Below are positions 36,352 to 45,188 of a DNA stretch of 64,000 nucleotides, in pieces. The translations under genes were made by a program, and so were the position numbers. Positions within the stretch are counted from its first letter, which is position 1. Each line of letters opens with the position of its first letter. The notes below the pieces were generated by a model that was not told the DNA's origin, did no database searches, and saw nothing but the letters and a program-made list of their open reading frames with translations. The DNA is from an uncultured Verrucomicrobiota bacterium (GTDB lineage: Bacteria > Verrucomicrobiota > Verrucomicrobiia > Opitutales > Seribacteraceae), in assembly GCA_902580225.1 (NCBI GenBank), contig CACHJU010000001.1, positions 102,363-166,362 of the forward strand. The letters are read 5' to 3'.

Positions 36352-37683
36352 ATGAATAAACAGCCCGTTTCTCCCCCCTTAAGTCGAAGAGCCTTTGTTC
36401 GAGGAGCTGTGGTAACATCGGCAGTGGCTGGATTTCCCGCCATCACTCATTCCAGATCTCCCAATGGTAAACTTGCGATTGGATTGATCGGGGTAGGGGG
36501 GCGAGGTCGCGGGCATGTCGCGGGTTGTCGAAATGAACAGGTAGTATCTCTTTGCGATGTGAATAAGAAAAATCTCGATGGTGCCGCCCGTTTCCCTTGG
36601 TGCAAGGATGCTCGCACAACCTCCGACTTTCGTGACTTTTACGAAAAGATTGATGATCTCGATGCAGTGGTGGTTTCAACCACAGAACATACTCATGCCT
36701 TTGCCACGCTTCCTGCCTTGCAGGCAAAAAAACATGTTTATTGTGAGAAACCCCTTACCCGCGATGTTCATGAGTGTAGAATTATCACCGAAGCTGCTGT
36801 TATGGCAGGTGTGCAGACTCAAATGGGGACACAGATTCATGCCGGGGAGAATTTCCGTCGGGTGGTGGAACTTATTCAATCGGGAGCGATTGGGGAAGTA
36901 CGGGAGGCACATACTTGGGTGAGTCGGGCATGGGGCTGGAAGAGTCCAGCTGATGATACCCCCAAGGAAACTCATTCAATTCCTGAATTTTTAGACTGGG
37001 ATTTGTGGATCGGTCCAGCTCCTTTTCGTCCCTTTAACAATGTCTATTTCCCCGGTCCCAAATGGTACCGATGGTGGGACTTTGGAAATGGGACCATGTC
37101 AGACTTGGGCAGTCATCGTAACGACCTCCCATGGTGGGCCCTAAAGTTGGATGCACCATTAACCATTGAGCCATTAACCGGACCGAAGCCACATCACGAC
37201 ATTGCTCCTGCATCTATGAGCGTGAAGTACACCTTTGCACCAAGGGGTGAAGGATACCCGGCGGTTGAGCATACTTGGTATCAGGGAACGGAGAAGCCCA
37301 AGATTTGGCATGACAAGAAGATCCCCCAATGGGGTAACGCGACCCTATTTATCGGAGAGAAGGGAATGGTTATTTCCGATTACGGTAAGCATGCACTTTT
37401 ACCCGAGGACAAATTCAAGAATTTCGAACGTCCTGAGCGATGGATTGAACCTTCTCCTGGACAAATGGCTGAATGGATTCGGGCATGCAAGGGAGAAGGT
37501 CCTGAAGCTTTGTGCAACTTTGCTTATGCCGGGCCGCTTACAGAGGCCAACCATTTAGGTAATGTTGCTTATCGTGCTCAAAGTAAGCTCGAATGGGATG
37601 CCAAGAACATGAAGATTCCCAATGTCCCCGAAGCGGAAAAGTACTTGGGGAGAACTTACCGCAAAGGTTGGAAACTTGTCTGA
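36352..37683 (+). CDS. Gfo/Idh/MocA-family oxidoreductase, Tat-exported
   Basis: 443 residues. The N-terminus [20 protein letters not shown] is a twin-arginine signal, so the enzyme is exported folded, probably with NAD(P) bound. The Rossmann start is [20 protein letters not shown] near 40-59. The conserved [10 protein letters not shown] near 133-142 carries the family Lys, and the C-terminal domain has [27 protein letters not shown] near 240-265 with the His region typical of the family. Such PVC enzymes act on pyranoses, including glycoside oxidation-elimination reactions. The gene is followed after 11 bases by an amidohydrolase, and the two may handle consecutive steps. The sugar substrate is unknown. 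Confidence 0.92.
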   Translation: MNKQPVSPPLSRRAFVRGAVVTSAVAGFPAITHSRSPNGKLAIGLIGVGGRGRGHVAGCRNEQVVSLCDVNKKNLDGAARFPWCKDARTTSDFRDFYEKIDDLDAVVVSTTEHTHAFATLPALQAKKHVYCEKPLTRDVHECRIITEAAVMAGVQTQMGTQIHAGENFRRVVELIQSGAIGEVREAHTWVSRAWGWKSPADDTPKETHSIPEFLDWDLWIGPAPFRPFNNVYFPGPKWYRWWDFGNGTMSDLGSHRNDLPWWALKLDAPLTIEPLTGPKPHHDIAPASMSVKYTFAPRGEGYPAVEHTWYQGTEKPKIWHDKKIPQWGNATLFIGEKGMVISDYGKHALLPEDKFKNFERPERWIEPSPGQMAEWIRACKGEGPEALCNFAYAGPLTEANHLGNVAYRAQSKLEWDAKNMKIPNVPEAEKYLGRTYRKGWKLV

Positions 37684-37694
37684 TTACACACCTT

Positions 37695-38675
37695 ATGAAA
37701 ATACCCTTCACCATAGAATGTGTTTTGTTTTCGCTTACCGGTGCACTTATATTTTCTAGCTGTTGCACGCCAGCTCTCCAATTTTCTATTGAAGAATCGA
37801 CTGATCACATAGAAATCATCGACACCCACATTCATCTCTACGATACCAACCGCTCACAAGGGGTGGATTGGCCACCGGTGACGGACAAGGTTTTGTACCG
37901 TCCTGTTCTCACTGAACACTTCGATGAAGTAGCAGATCGGGAAGGTATTGCATCTACTGTAATTGTGGAAGCGAGCAGCCGCGTGGAGGACAACCAATGG
38001 ATGCTCGATTTGGTTAAGGATAAGCCGGGTCGTTACCTTGGATTGGTGGGCAACCTACCAATCGGTACCGATGAGTTTACCCGCTTGATTGAACGGTTCT
38101 CCAAAGATTCCCGTTTTGTCGGGCTTCGGATGAGGGATCGCCCTGGTGGAGATGCCTTCTTCACCGATGCGGTATGGCGTGACTTGGCTATCCTTGAAGA
38201 AAAAGGTCTGACCCTAGATGTCCTTATCCACAATTTTACGATCGACGAGGTCACTGAGGTTGCCAAGCGACTGCCTGACTTGAAGATCATGATTAATCAT
38301 TTGGGTGGTTTGAATATTACCCATGATCCTTCTGATGAGAATTGGAAATCAGCAATAGAGAGAGCAGCTTCATATGCAAATGTGTACTGCAAAGTAAGCG
38401 GTATTTTCCAGCGGGCAGGGATAAAGCCCACACCGAAGGAAAAATCGTTTTACTCACCCGTTTTCAAGGTAGTTTTGGACGCTTTTGGGGAAGACCGTAT
38501 TGTATATGGGAGCAATTGGCCGGTCACCGATCGGGGAGGGAGTTATTCCGAGCAGTTAAGGATAATTCGAGGTTACTTTAGCTCTTCGGTTATGCGATTT
38601 GAAGACAGCGAACGAGGGGATCACATTGCAAAAAAACTTTTCCGGGAAAATGCGATCAGGTTTTACGGACTTTAA
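37695..38675 (+). CDS. Amidohydrolase-2 family metal-dependent hydrolase (sugar-lactonase-like), exported
   Basis: About 326 residues from ATG 37695. The frame is open further upstream into the preceding gene, but this start gives a signal peptide (FTIECVLFSLTGALIFSSCC, possibly a lipoprotein leader). The TIM-barrel metal motif IIDTHIHLYDTNR (HxH) is near 36-48. Further motifs are EGIASTVIVEASSR, INHLGGLN near 200, YCKVSGI near 228, and the terminal Asp region VYGSNWPVTDRGGSY near 275. This branch includes L-fucono- and L-rhamnono-lactonases and pyrone/dicarboxylic lactone hydrolases. Following an oxidoreductase by 11 bases, a lactonase acting on the oxidised sugar is a sensible inference. 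Unusual for the branch is the export signal. Confidence 0.85.
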   Translation: MKIPFTIECVLFSLTGALIFSSCCTPALQFSIEESTDHIEIIDTHIHLYDTNRSQGVDWPPVTDKVLYRPVLTEHFDEVADREGIASTVIVEASSRVEDNQWMLDLVKDKPGRYLGLVGNLPIGTDEFTRLIERFSKDSRFVGLRMRDRPGGDAFFTDAVWRDLAILEEKGLTLDVLIHNFTIDEVTEVAKRLPDLKIMINHLGGLNITHDPSDENWKSAIERAASYANVYCKVSGIFQRAGIKPTPKEKSFYSPVFKVVLDAFGEDRIVYGSNWPVTDRGGSYSEQLRIIRGYFSSSVMRFEDSERGDHIAKKLFRENAIRFYGL

Positions 38676-38995
38676 TCAATAAAAGAACAGATATATTCGC
38701 AAATACATTCGTTGACTTCGATTGTAAAGCCACTCTTTTCCGGCACATAAAATGATTGATTCTCGCCGTAGGAATTTGATTCCTCTGAGCCATCTAATTT
38801 CACATCACAGGTTCCGGCAATGATTTCCATTTGTTCAGCTTGATCCGTGTTAAAGTGGTAGCTACCCGGATAAATTAATCCAAGTGTTTTTTGGGCACCG
38901 TCTGAAAGTATCACGGAATGACTGACCACTTTTCCGTTAAAATAGACATTTGCTTTTGCAGTTACTGTAGCTTGGTTGAATCTAATCGTAGCCAT
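38672..38995 (-). CDS. ppnP: Pyrimidine/purine nucleoside phosphorylase (PpnP/DUF1255)
   Basis: A small single-domain cupin protein of 107 residues when started at the internal ATG 38995; the frame extends 13 codons further, but the family start fits MATIRFNQATVTAKANVYFNGKV. Typical family stretches are ANVYFNGKVVSH, LGLIYPGSYHF, EQMEIIAGTCDVKL and FYVPEKSGFTIEV. In E. coli PpnP splits nucleosides with phosphate to base plus ribose-1-phosphate with broad specificity. It acts in the cytosol. The gene overlaps the end of the amidohydrolase gene by 4 bases in the opposite direction, so the two converge. It appears to be an ordinary nucleoside salvage gene unrelated to the sulfatases. Confidence 0.88.
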   Translation of the reverse strand: MATIRFNQATVTAKANVYFNGKVVSHSVILSDGAQKTLGLIYPGSYHFNTDQAEQMEIIAGTCDVKLDGSEESNSYGENQSFYVPEKSGFTIEVNECICEYICSFID

Positions 38996-39111
38996 AAGGA
39001 TTGGGCATGCTGTGGAGATGAAGAAAAAAGTCAAGAATCCCTTTTTCCTAGTCCTTCTTAAATTTATTTTTATCCAAGAGATTGAGGGTCATTCACTTTT
39101 GGAAATTACAT

Positions 39112-39335
39112 CACATATGGAAAACTTTGATCTTACTGGACGGTGGCGTAAGAAGTACCGAAAGGGAAATGAAGTTGATTCAAGCGGAAAACTTATGAGA
39201 AAGCATAATTACACTGGTAAGGTCGACTTTAAGGATTCACTCCTCAAGGAAAAGAACGGTTTTGCTAAGGCTTTCGTTAGCCATCTTCTTCAGTTTCTAA
39301 CTTTCAGAGAACTCACCCGAGGAGATACCCTCTAG
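39112..39335 (+). pseudogene. C-terminal fossil of a DUF1588/DUF1585 cytochrome protein
   Basis: Within a 119-codon frame (38976-39335) the part from about 39112 reads MENFDLTGRWRKKYRKGNEV, DSSGKL, DFKDSLLKEKNGFAKAFVSHLLQF and FRELTRGDTL. This is the pattern found just after the CxxCH of DUF1588 and through DUF1585 in the large planctomycete cytochromes; compare FENFDATGAWRSQVG and LGRPLTFGD in the gene at 10621. Nothing upstream in this frame matches the other 900 residues, and the heme motif is missing. It is therefore read as the tail of a deleted copy. The rest of 38996-39441 shows no other gene. Confidence 0.68.
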
Positions 39336-39441
39336 TTCGAAACGATCGTAGCTTTAGTAAAACTTCACGATTAGCCTTTAAAACTTTGAATTCGAGAAGT
39401 TATTTTGAGTCAAAGTTTCTTTTATTTATCAAAACTAAGAT

Positions 39442-40080
39442 TTAAAGTTTTCGGATTTTGAGATTTTGATACCAAACTGGGTCCATATGATCCTGTAAAA
39501 GAATAGGCCCTTCCCAACTACCAAATCCTTCATTCTTTCGATACTTACTTTTTTGAAATCGCTTTTTCCATTCATCTGAACCCCATGAAATCTCAACCAC
39601 TTTCTCACCATTTAGCCAATGTTGTATTTTATGTCCTCTGGCTATAATAAGACCTGTATTCCATTTACCAACAGGTTTAAGAGTCTTTGAGTCGGGTGCG
39701 GCCACTAGTTCATAGAGAGATCCTGCTCGATGGGTGGGGTTTTTATTATCACGATGTTTTTGATCATCCAAGACCTGATACTCAAGACCAAGACTCCCCC
39801 GTGTCCGGTATTTAATTCCACTGTTCCCCGCCTCGGAAATTTTCCATTCAAAAGTTAATTTAAAGTCTCTGAATTTTTCTTTGGTTATAATGTCACCACC
39901 CAAACTTTTTCGGTGAATTACTCCATTATTTATTTCCCAGCCTTTTCCAATTGGCTTTCCTTTTATGTTAGTCCATTGCAAAAAGTTATCTTTTTCGAAG
40001 AGATTATGCATTTTTTCCAGCTTTGCTGCATGAATATTCCCAGAGATAAAAAGAAAAAAGAAAATTTTGTACATATTCAT
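39442..40080 (-). CDS. DUF1080 secreted protein
   Basis: 212 residues with a signal peptide (MYKIFFFLFISGNIHAA) and a complete DUF1080 domain: LFEKDNFLQWTNIKGKPIGKG near 28-47, WEINNGVIHRKSLGGDIIT near 48-66, DFKLTFEWKISEAGNSGIKYRTRG near 73-96, LEYQVLDDQKHRDNKNPTHRAGSLY near 99-125, and GPILLQDHMDPVWYQNLKIR at the end. The last stretch is the most conserved family feature. It is probably a periplasmic or outer-surface carbohydrate-active or binding protein; hydrolysis of 3-keto-glycosides is known for some relatives. It differs clearly from the DUF1080 proteins at 16800 and 57432, so it is not a recent duplicate of them. No operon partner lies on the same strand. Confidence 0.9.
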   Translation of the reverse strand: MNMYKIFFFLFISGNIHAAKLEKMHNLFEKDNFLQWTNIKGKPIGKGWEINNGVIHRKSLGGDIITKEKFRDFKLTFEWKISEAGNSGIKYRTRGSLGLEYQVLDDQKHRDNKNPTHRAGSLYELVAAPDSKTLKPVGKWNTGLIIARGHKIQHWLNGEKVVEISWGSDEWKKRFQKSKYRKNEGFGSWEGPILLQDHMDPVWYQNLKIRKL

Positions 40081-40416
40081 ATAGTAGTTAATTAAAAATG
40101 ATAAATATGGTGCAATTGATTAAAATTTTTTCAATCTACAACCATCAATTTTTTCGATTTCATTTGTTTGGCAAGTTATAACTCAATTGAAATTAATTCT
40201 ATGAATAACATTTGTTCTTTATGAATTCTAATGATTAACCCCCTTTTATTTATCTTGAGTTCTTGTCAATGAATATCCGCGATAAAGGAGTTTGAAGAAG
40301 GTTAGAATAATGGGCAATCTATTTTACACTTCAAAATTAGATGAACTTGCTTATTAAAGTTATTTAAAAACATAAAAAAAATTCGACACTCCCCCTTTAA
40401 AAATCGAGAGTTATTT
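40081..40416. other. Gene-free AT-rich stretch
   Basis: About 336 very AT-rich bases between divergent genes (DUF1080 on the minus strand, isomerase-like on the plus strand). No frame, remnant or RNA gene is recognisable. Promoters for both flanking genes should lie here, but I could not place boxes with confidence. Confidence 0.55.
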
Positions 40417-41253
40417 ATGAAAAGAAGAGAATTTTTGACTACCAGTTCAGGTGCATTATGTTTTTCTCATCTGGTAAGGGCTGAAGAACACTCCTTTATA
40501 GGGAAAATTAAAAAGGCGGTTAAATTCGGGACTAAACCCAATGAGATACAAATGCATAAGTTGAAGAATTTGGGTTTTGATGGCATTGAGGGATCAGGAC
40601 CTGGTTTGCAGATCGAACCAATGAAGAAAGCATGTGCAAAGTACGGTTTGCCCATGCATGGGGTGGTTTACAATAAACATTGGAAGGTTAGATTGTCCGA
40701 CCCAAATCCGGAGGTTCGCGAGAAAAGCAGAATCGGGCTAGCACTGGCCATGCGAGAGGCAAAGGGAATCGGTGGAACATCCGTGCTTTTGGTACCTGGT
40801 CGAGTTAAGGGCGATCAAGAAACTCATCAACATGTCTGGGACCGGTCCCTTGAACAAATTCGTAAATTGATTCCTTTGGCAAGCGAGCTAAAGATACATA
40901 TTCTTATTGAAACCGTATGGAATGGATTTTGTTACAAGCCCGAACAGTTTCGTGATTATATCGATGCAATTAATAGTCCTTGGGTTCAGGCGTATTATGA
41001 CATTGGAAATATGCAGAAATATGGACCCAGTCACAAATGGATCCGAATATTAGGAAATCGCACATTAAAGTTGGATGTGAAGGACTGGGGTTCAAAAAAT
41101 GGATTCTGCCCACTCGGGCAGGGAGATGTAGCTTGGAAAAAAGTTCGCCACGAACTGGAGCAAATAGACTTTAGGGGCTGGGCAACGCGAGAGGGAAATG
41201 ATGGAGGAGTTGAAATCACTGCCCGCTTAATGAACGAATTGCTCGGACTTTGA
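40417..41253 (+). CDS. Sugar phosphate isomerase/epimerase-like TIM-barrel protein, exported
   Basis: 278 residues. MKRREFLTTSSGALCFSHLVRA is a short twin-arginine-like signal. The rest is an AP-endonuclease-2/xylose-isomerase-like barrel: LGFDGIEGSGPG near 47-58, GIGGTSVLLVPGRVKG near 118-132, the metal-site Glu in IHILIETVWNGF near 155-166, YYDIGNMQKYG near 190-200, LKLDVKDWGS near 212-221, and RGWATREGNDGG near 255-266. Relatives include hydroxypyruvate isomerase-like and sugar epimerase proteins, and exported members are frequent in PVC genomes next to Gfo/Idh/MocA enzymes. Reaction and sugar are unknown. It stands alone on the plus strand between two AT-rich regions. Confidence 0.88.
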   Translation: MKRREFLTTSSGALCFSHLVRAEEHSFIGKIKKAVKFGTKPNEIQMHKLKNLGFDGIEGSGPGLQIEPMKKACAKYGLPMHGVVYNKHWKVRLSDPNPEVREKSRIGLALAMREAKGIGGTSVLLVPGRVKGDQETHQHVWDRSLEQIRKLIPLASELKIHILIETVWNGFCYKPEQFRDYIDAINSPWVQAYYDIGNMQKYGPSHKWIRILGNRTLKLDVKDWGSKNGFCPLGQGDVAWKKVRHELEQIDFRGWATREGNDGGVEITARLMNELLGL

Positions 41254-41347
41254 GGAAAAGTTACAAACAAAGAATGTCGTAAACCTATTTCTTGTAAATA
41301 TCACCATTGCGTAAAAGAACATAGTGCAATGGCTATGCCTTCGATAA

Positions 41348-41659
41348 TTAAAAGGGTGCCACTTCCACTACGATACCATCCAGTGAATCGCTCATTTCCA
41401 CTTGGCAACTGAGTCGACTTCGCTCATCGGTTCCTTCTTCAATATCGAATAGATCCTGTTCGGCTTCGGAGGCTTTTCCGGTTTTTTCAAGCCAATCAGG
41501 ATGAACGCGAACATGGCATGTCCCACAGGAACAGCAACCACCGCAGGCACCCAAGATTCCTTCAACATCATTTTCGCGGGCCACTTCCATGAGGTTTCCC
41601 ACTGCATCGTTTGCCATCACTTTGTTTCCATCTTCAGTTATAAAAGTTACTTTTGCCAT
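41348..41659 (-). CDS. [2Fe-2S] ferredoxin, adrenodoxin type
   Basis: 103 residues. It has the plant/vertebrate-type [2Fe-2S] cluster motif in the adrenodoxin spacing, ACGGCCSCGTCHVRV near 38-52 (Cys-x5-Cys-x2-Cys), with the fourth ligand Cys in RLSCQVEMS near 83-91. EDGNKVMANDAVGNLMEVARENDVEGI matches the family N-terminus. A soluble cytosolic electron carrier, usually serving a monooxygenase or Rieske oxygenase, is expected. No such partner is adjacent: the nearest minus-strand gene is the broken sulfatase at 41754. It may instead be a housekeeping copy. Identification is secure, the partner unknown. Confidence 0.93.
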   Translation of the reverse strand: MAKVTFITEDGNKVMANDAVGNLMEVARENDVEGILGACGGCCSCGTCHVRVHPDWLEKTGKASEAEQDLFDIEEGTDERSRLSCQVEMSDSLDGIVVEVAPF

Positions 41660-41753
41660 CTTGATTTGTTTAAAAGTTAATAATGTGCAATTTCATTAGA
41701 TTCGCAGATTGCCCATCAATCAAATTCAAAACAACTTATTCCCTTATTAGTGC

Positions 41754-43626
41754 CTATTCAACTGGTATGGCGAATTTGGCGAATTTGTCTTTTGTTTTGG
41801 AAAGACTGGCATAATCAGGAGTTTCAGGAAAACGGACTAAGAAATTATTTTCATCCACCAAATTAACAAAGAAGTGAGTGCTATCTGATGGGATTTCAGC
41901 CGTAATAATTCCTCCTGTTCTTACCTTAGCTTGAATCCTAAACCATTCTTCATACCGGGCATTTCCATTTAGTGAGTAAATCAGATCAGCCTGAACAAGT
42001 TTAGTGCCATTTTCTTTGTATTTAATTTTAATTTGATTTCCAATCTGTTTAGTGGAGATTACGGAGGGAACTTTCTTTTTTTCCGATCCAATGATGCGAC
42101 AATGGGGATTGTAGTAAGGGTAACTGGCGTTCATTTCAGTAAGAAGTTCAGTTAATTTTTGATTCATCGCTTGAGTCCGTTGCGGATATTTCAAAGCCAG
42201 ATTTTTTGATTCTTCAATGTCGATTCTCACCTGTTTTGTCTTGTTGGTTTCGTACAGTTGGTAGAGTTCAAATTGAGATTTTTTGGAGAAATGTTTATGA
42301 TCGTAATTTCGAATCATTTTATAATCTCCAATCCGAATTGTACTTTCGAACGCCGCACTGTTTGGAAAGTGCCAAATCATCGTGTCTCGAATCTTACCTC
42401 CTGAATCACGAACTAGTTTCGGATTGGTCGGATCTTGAAGCAGTAGGTAGCTGAGGTCGGAGCCATCGAGGTTTTTATCCTTTGGTTTCTCGCTTCCAGT
42501 AAGGGATAAAAGGGTAGGGTAGAAATCGAGACCGTTTACCATTACATCCGATTCAATTCCTTTTTTGATGCCTGGACCAGTAATAATTAATGGCACGCGT
42601 GTGCCTCCTTCTTTAAGTGAAATCTTTCCTTTGTCCAAGGGGAAATTATCGGTAATAACCTCTCCCGGGTGACCTTCCATACCTCCGTTGTCGGAGGTGA
42701 AAATGATATAAGTATTCTCTACTAGCCTATGACCAGGCCACCGTGGATCTGCTGTCTTGTGTAGGTAGTTAAAAACTTTACCAATATAATAATCAAGTTC
42801 TTCAATCATAGCAAAGTAGAATGGGTTATTATGTCCTTTCTTAGTCCAACCTTGGTTGTCCGAGGGTCTTTCCACCCCAAGTTTTTTGCAGTACTTTTCA
42901 AGGAGTTTTTCAGAGCGAGTGTGAATGGGTGTATGTACGAGCCAGGTGGCGTAGTAAAGGAAGAAAGGTTTATCGTGGTTTTCCTTCAAAAAGGTTAGGG
43001 CATCCTCACTGGTTTGATGATAGGGATAGCCGTTTTCATCTAAACTGTATGGATCTTCCCGTTGATTAGAAGCAAACCCTTCAACACGACTGGGCATAGG
43101 TGATCTTGCACCTCGGTTACTTCGCGTCCAGTCAAAGCCTTGATCTTCAGGTTGAGGAAAAGCTTTGTGGTCGATGGCCATGTGCCATTTTCCGGAGTGC
43201 CCGGTAACATATCCATTCGTTTTAAGAACTTTAGCTAAAGTTTTCTCATTTTCGGGCATTCTGCCACTGTACCAGGGAGCGATCATGGACCAGGCTAATT
43301 TATGATTCGGAGTGGGGGGGGGCACCCCCTACAACATGGGTTTTCTGGGCCCGGGCTGGATGGTTGCCACTCATGATTGCACAGCGAGAAGGTGCACAGG
43401 TGGGAGCTGGTGAGTAAGCTTGCCAAAACTTTACACCTCTTTTGGCAAGGCTGTCGATATTGGGAGTTTCCATGGGGGAAGGCTCATCAATATCATAGCA
43501 TTTTACATCCTGCCAGCCCAAGTCGTCAGTAAGAATTAAGACTATATTGGGCTTAGAAGGACGTACTCCTGCAATTATCACAATTGGTAAAAAGGTGATC
43601 AATGAAATGGAGTATAAAAATTTCAT
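41754..43626 (-). pseudogene. Sulfatase (CAPSR) split by a frameshift in a 9-C tract
   Basis: The gene begins at ATG 43626 with a signal peptide (FLYSISLITFLPIVIIAG), NIVLILTDDLGWQDV, and the canonical motif C77-APSRCAIMSG. The frame then runs into nine C on the coding strand (43314-43322) and stops a few codons later (HSES). In the next frame the protein continues at once (PPPTPNHKLAW, SGKWHMAIDH, FTSDNGGMEGHPGE) to 41754. Removing one C would join both parts as ...THVVGGAPP-TPNHK, giving an otherwise complete sulfatase of about 625 residues with a C-terminal beta-like extension. Alternatives to decay are slippage-based phase variation or a homopolymer sequencing error. All catalytic motifs are intact in both parts. 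Confidence 0.85.
43314..43322 (-). repeat. Poly-C tract (9 C on coding strand) inside sulfatase
   Basis: Nine consecutive G on the plus strand (C in the coding sense). The length puts the sulfatase at 41754-43626 out of frame by one; eight would restore it. It is a possible slippage site. Confidence 0.85.
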
Positions 43627-43678
43627 GAGGGAAGAAATGGTTGAGTTAGATTTTTAGTTCAGGGAGGAGACTCGAAAT

Positions 43679-45073
43679 TTAAGAAAGTAAGAAAAAACAG
43701 ATAACAGAAATTACAACTGCTCCGAGAATATTCAATACCAGACCTTCACGGACCATTTTAGCTATGGTAATTTCTCCGGTGCCAAAAACCACTGCATTCG
43801 GAATGGTAGCTACCGGTAGCATGAAGGCACAACTTGCACTCATCGCCGCGGGTATCATCAGAAGAATTGGATCTAAATTCGAAGCAGTTGCGGCGACACC
43901 GAGTATGGGCATCAGAACATTAGTGGTGGCTGTATTGCTGGTCATTTCTGTGAGGAAGGTTACTAAAAGACAGATTCCAAGAAGTAATCCGAAAAGAGGG
44001 AGGTTCTCAATGCCCGAAAATACGCCGGCAATGGATGCACTCAAACCAGACTGCTTGAAGGCCTCACCTAGGCAAAGTCCGGCACCAACCAATACAAGCA
44101 TTCCCCAGGGGATTTGGTTGGCAGTCTTCCAGTCAAGGAGGCGATCTCCTTTGCCACCACCACTGGGCAGGCAGAAAAGAGTAATTACTGCAATAAAAGC
44201 AACACTGGCATCATTGGCACTAGGGAAATTAAGCCAGGTTTTCCATCCGCCAAAAGGTTCTGAACGAGTAATCCAAGCGAGTGCGGTTAGCCCGAATACA
44301 ATGAGGGTTCGGATTTCAGCCACTTGCCAATTTCCAGGATGGGGGAGTATGATTTGCTTATTGCCGGTTAATCCACGGGATAACCAAAGCCAGATAACAA
44401 GGACCATAATGATTGTTACAGGAACTCCAAATTTCATCCACTCACTAAAAGACAATTCAGGAAAGCCAAGGTCTGCATAAGCTCCAATCATCACCAAATT
44501 GGGAGGGGTTCCAATCGGGGTTCCAATGCCTCCGACATTGGCGGCAAAAGCAATACCCAGAAGTAAAGGAATGGTTAATTGGTGATTACGACTTCCCTGT
44601 ATGACCGCAAGAGCCATGGGTAACATCATTAAAGTAGTGGCCGTGTTTGAAATCCACATGCTTAGAAAAGCCGTTGCGATCATAAATCCAAGAATAAGAA
44701 ATTTTTCGCCGCTCGGGCAGGTATTTACCATCATCAGGGCAATTCTTTTGTGAGCACCACTTTTTTCCATCGCCTTGGAAAGAAGAAAACCACCAAATAG
44801 AAGAAGGACTAATGGGTGGCCGTATTTTTCACCGACTACTTTGGGTTCGAGGATGCCGAAGAGCGGGAGAAGGGAGAGAGGAAGGAGAGAGGCAATTGGA
44901 ATGGGGACCGCTTCGAATATCCACCAGAGTGCTGTCCAAATCCCAATGCCTAGGGTAATGATCTCCGCATATTTGAACCCACCAAATTCCCAAGCTGTCC
45001 AACTAATTAATAAGGAAAGCAGAGGTGCCACCCAGATGATAAATGTTTTAGAAATATTTGGCCAATTTTTCAT
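43679..45073 (-). CDS. SLC13/DASS-family anion:Na+ symporter
   Basis: 464 residues forming about 12 hydrophobic membrane segments. Two related SNT-type motifs mark the DASS fold: WISNTATTLMMLPMALAV near 139-156 and MTSNTATTNVLMPILGV near 378-394. These ligand the sodium ions and substrate in the family. Members carry dicarboxylates, citrate or sulfate across the inner membrane. Placed directly upstream of a sulfatase on the same strand (gap about 52 bases), transport of sulfate released by the sulfatases is attractive but unproved; a dicarboxylate such as succinate is equally possible. Its N-terminus is short before the first TM, and no CBS or other regulatory domain is attached. Confidence 0.9.
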   Translation of the reverse strand: MKNWPNISKTFIIWVAPLLSLLISWTAWEFGGFKYAEIITLGIGIWTALWWIFEAVPIPIASLLPLSLLPLFGILEPKVVGEKYGHPLVLLLFGGFLLSKAMEKSGAHKRIALMMVNTCPSGEKFLILGFMIATAFLSMWISNTATTLMMLPMALAVIQGSRNHQLTIPLLLGIAFAANVGGIGTPIGTPPNLVMIGAYADLGFPELSFSEWMKFGVPVTIIMVLVIWLWLSRGLTGNKQIILPHPGNWQVAEIRTLIVFGLTALAWITRSEPFGGWKTWLNFPSANDASVAFIAVITLFCLPSGGGKGDRLLDWKTANQIPWGMLVLVGAGLCLGEAFKQSGLSASIAGVFSGIENLPLFGLLLGICLLVTFLTEMTSNTATTNVLMPILGVAATASNLDPILLMIPAAMSASCAFMLPVATIPNAVVFGTGEITIAKMVREGLVLNILGAVVISVICFFLLS

Positions 45074-45188
45074 GCTTTATCAAAGTGTTGGGTCAATCTT
45101 TTCAGAATAAGAATTACAAAAAATTTAAAGCAAATATTAAATTCTGATTAAAAAAGATAAATCCGTACTAAAAATAATGAATGAAAAA

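Noticed and set aside
43764..44480. 238-codon plus-strand frame opposite the SLC13 transporter
   Set aside because: Composition is the mirror of a membrane protein gene, with no motif, no start signal and full overlap with a well-supported gene.
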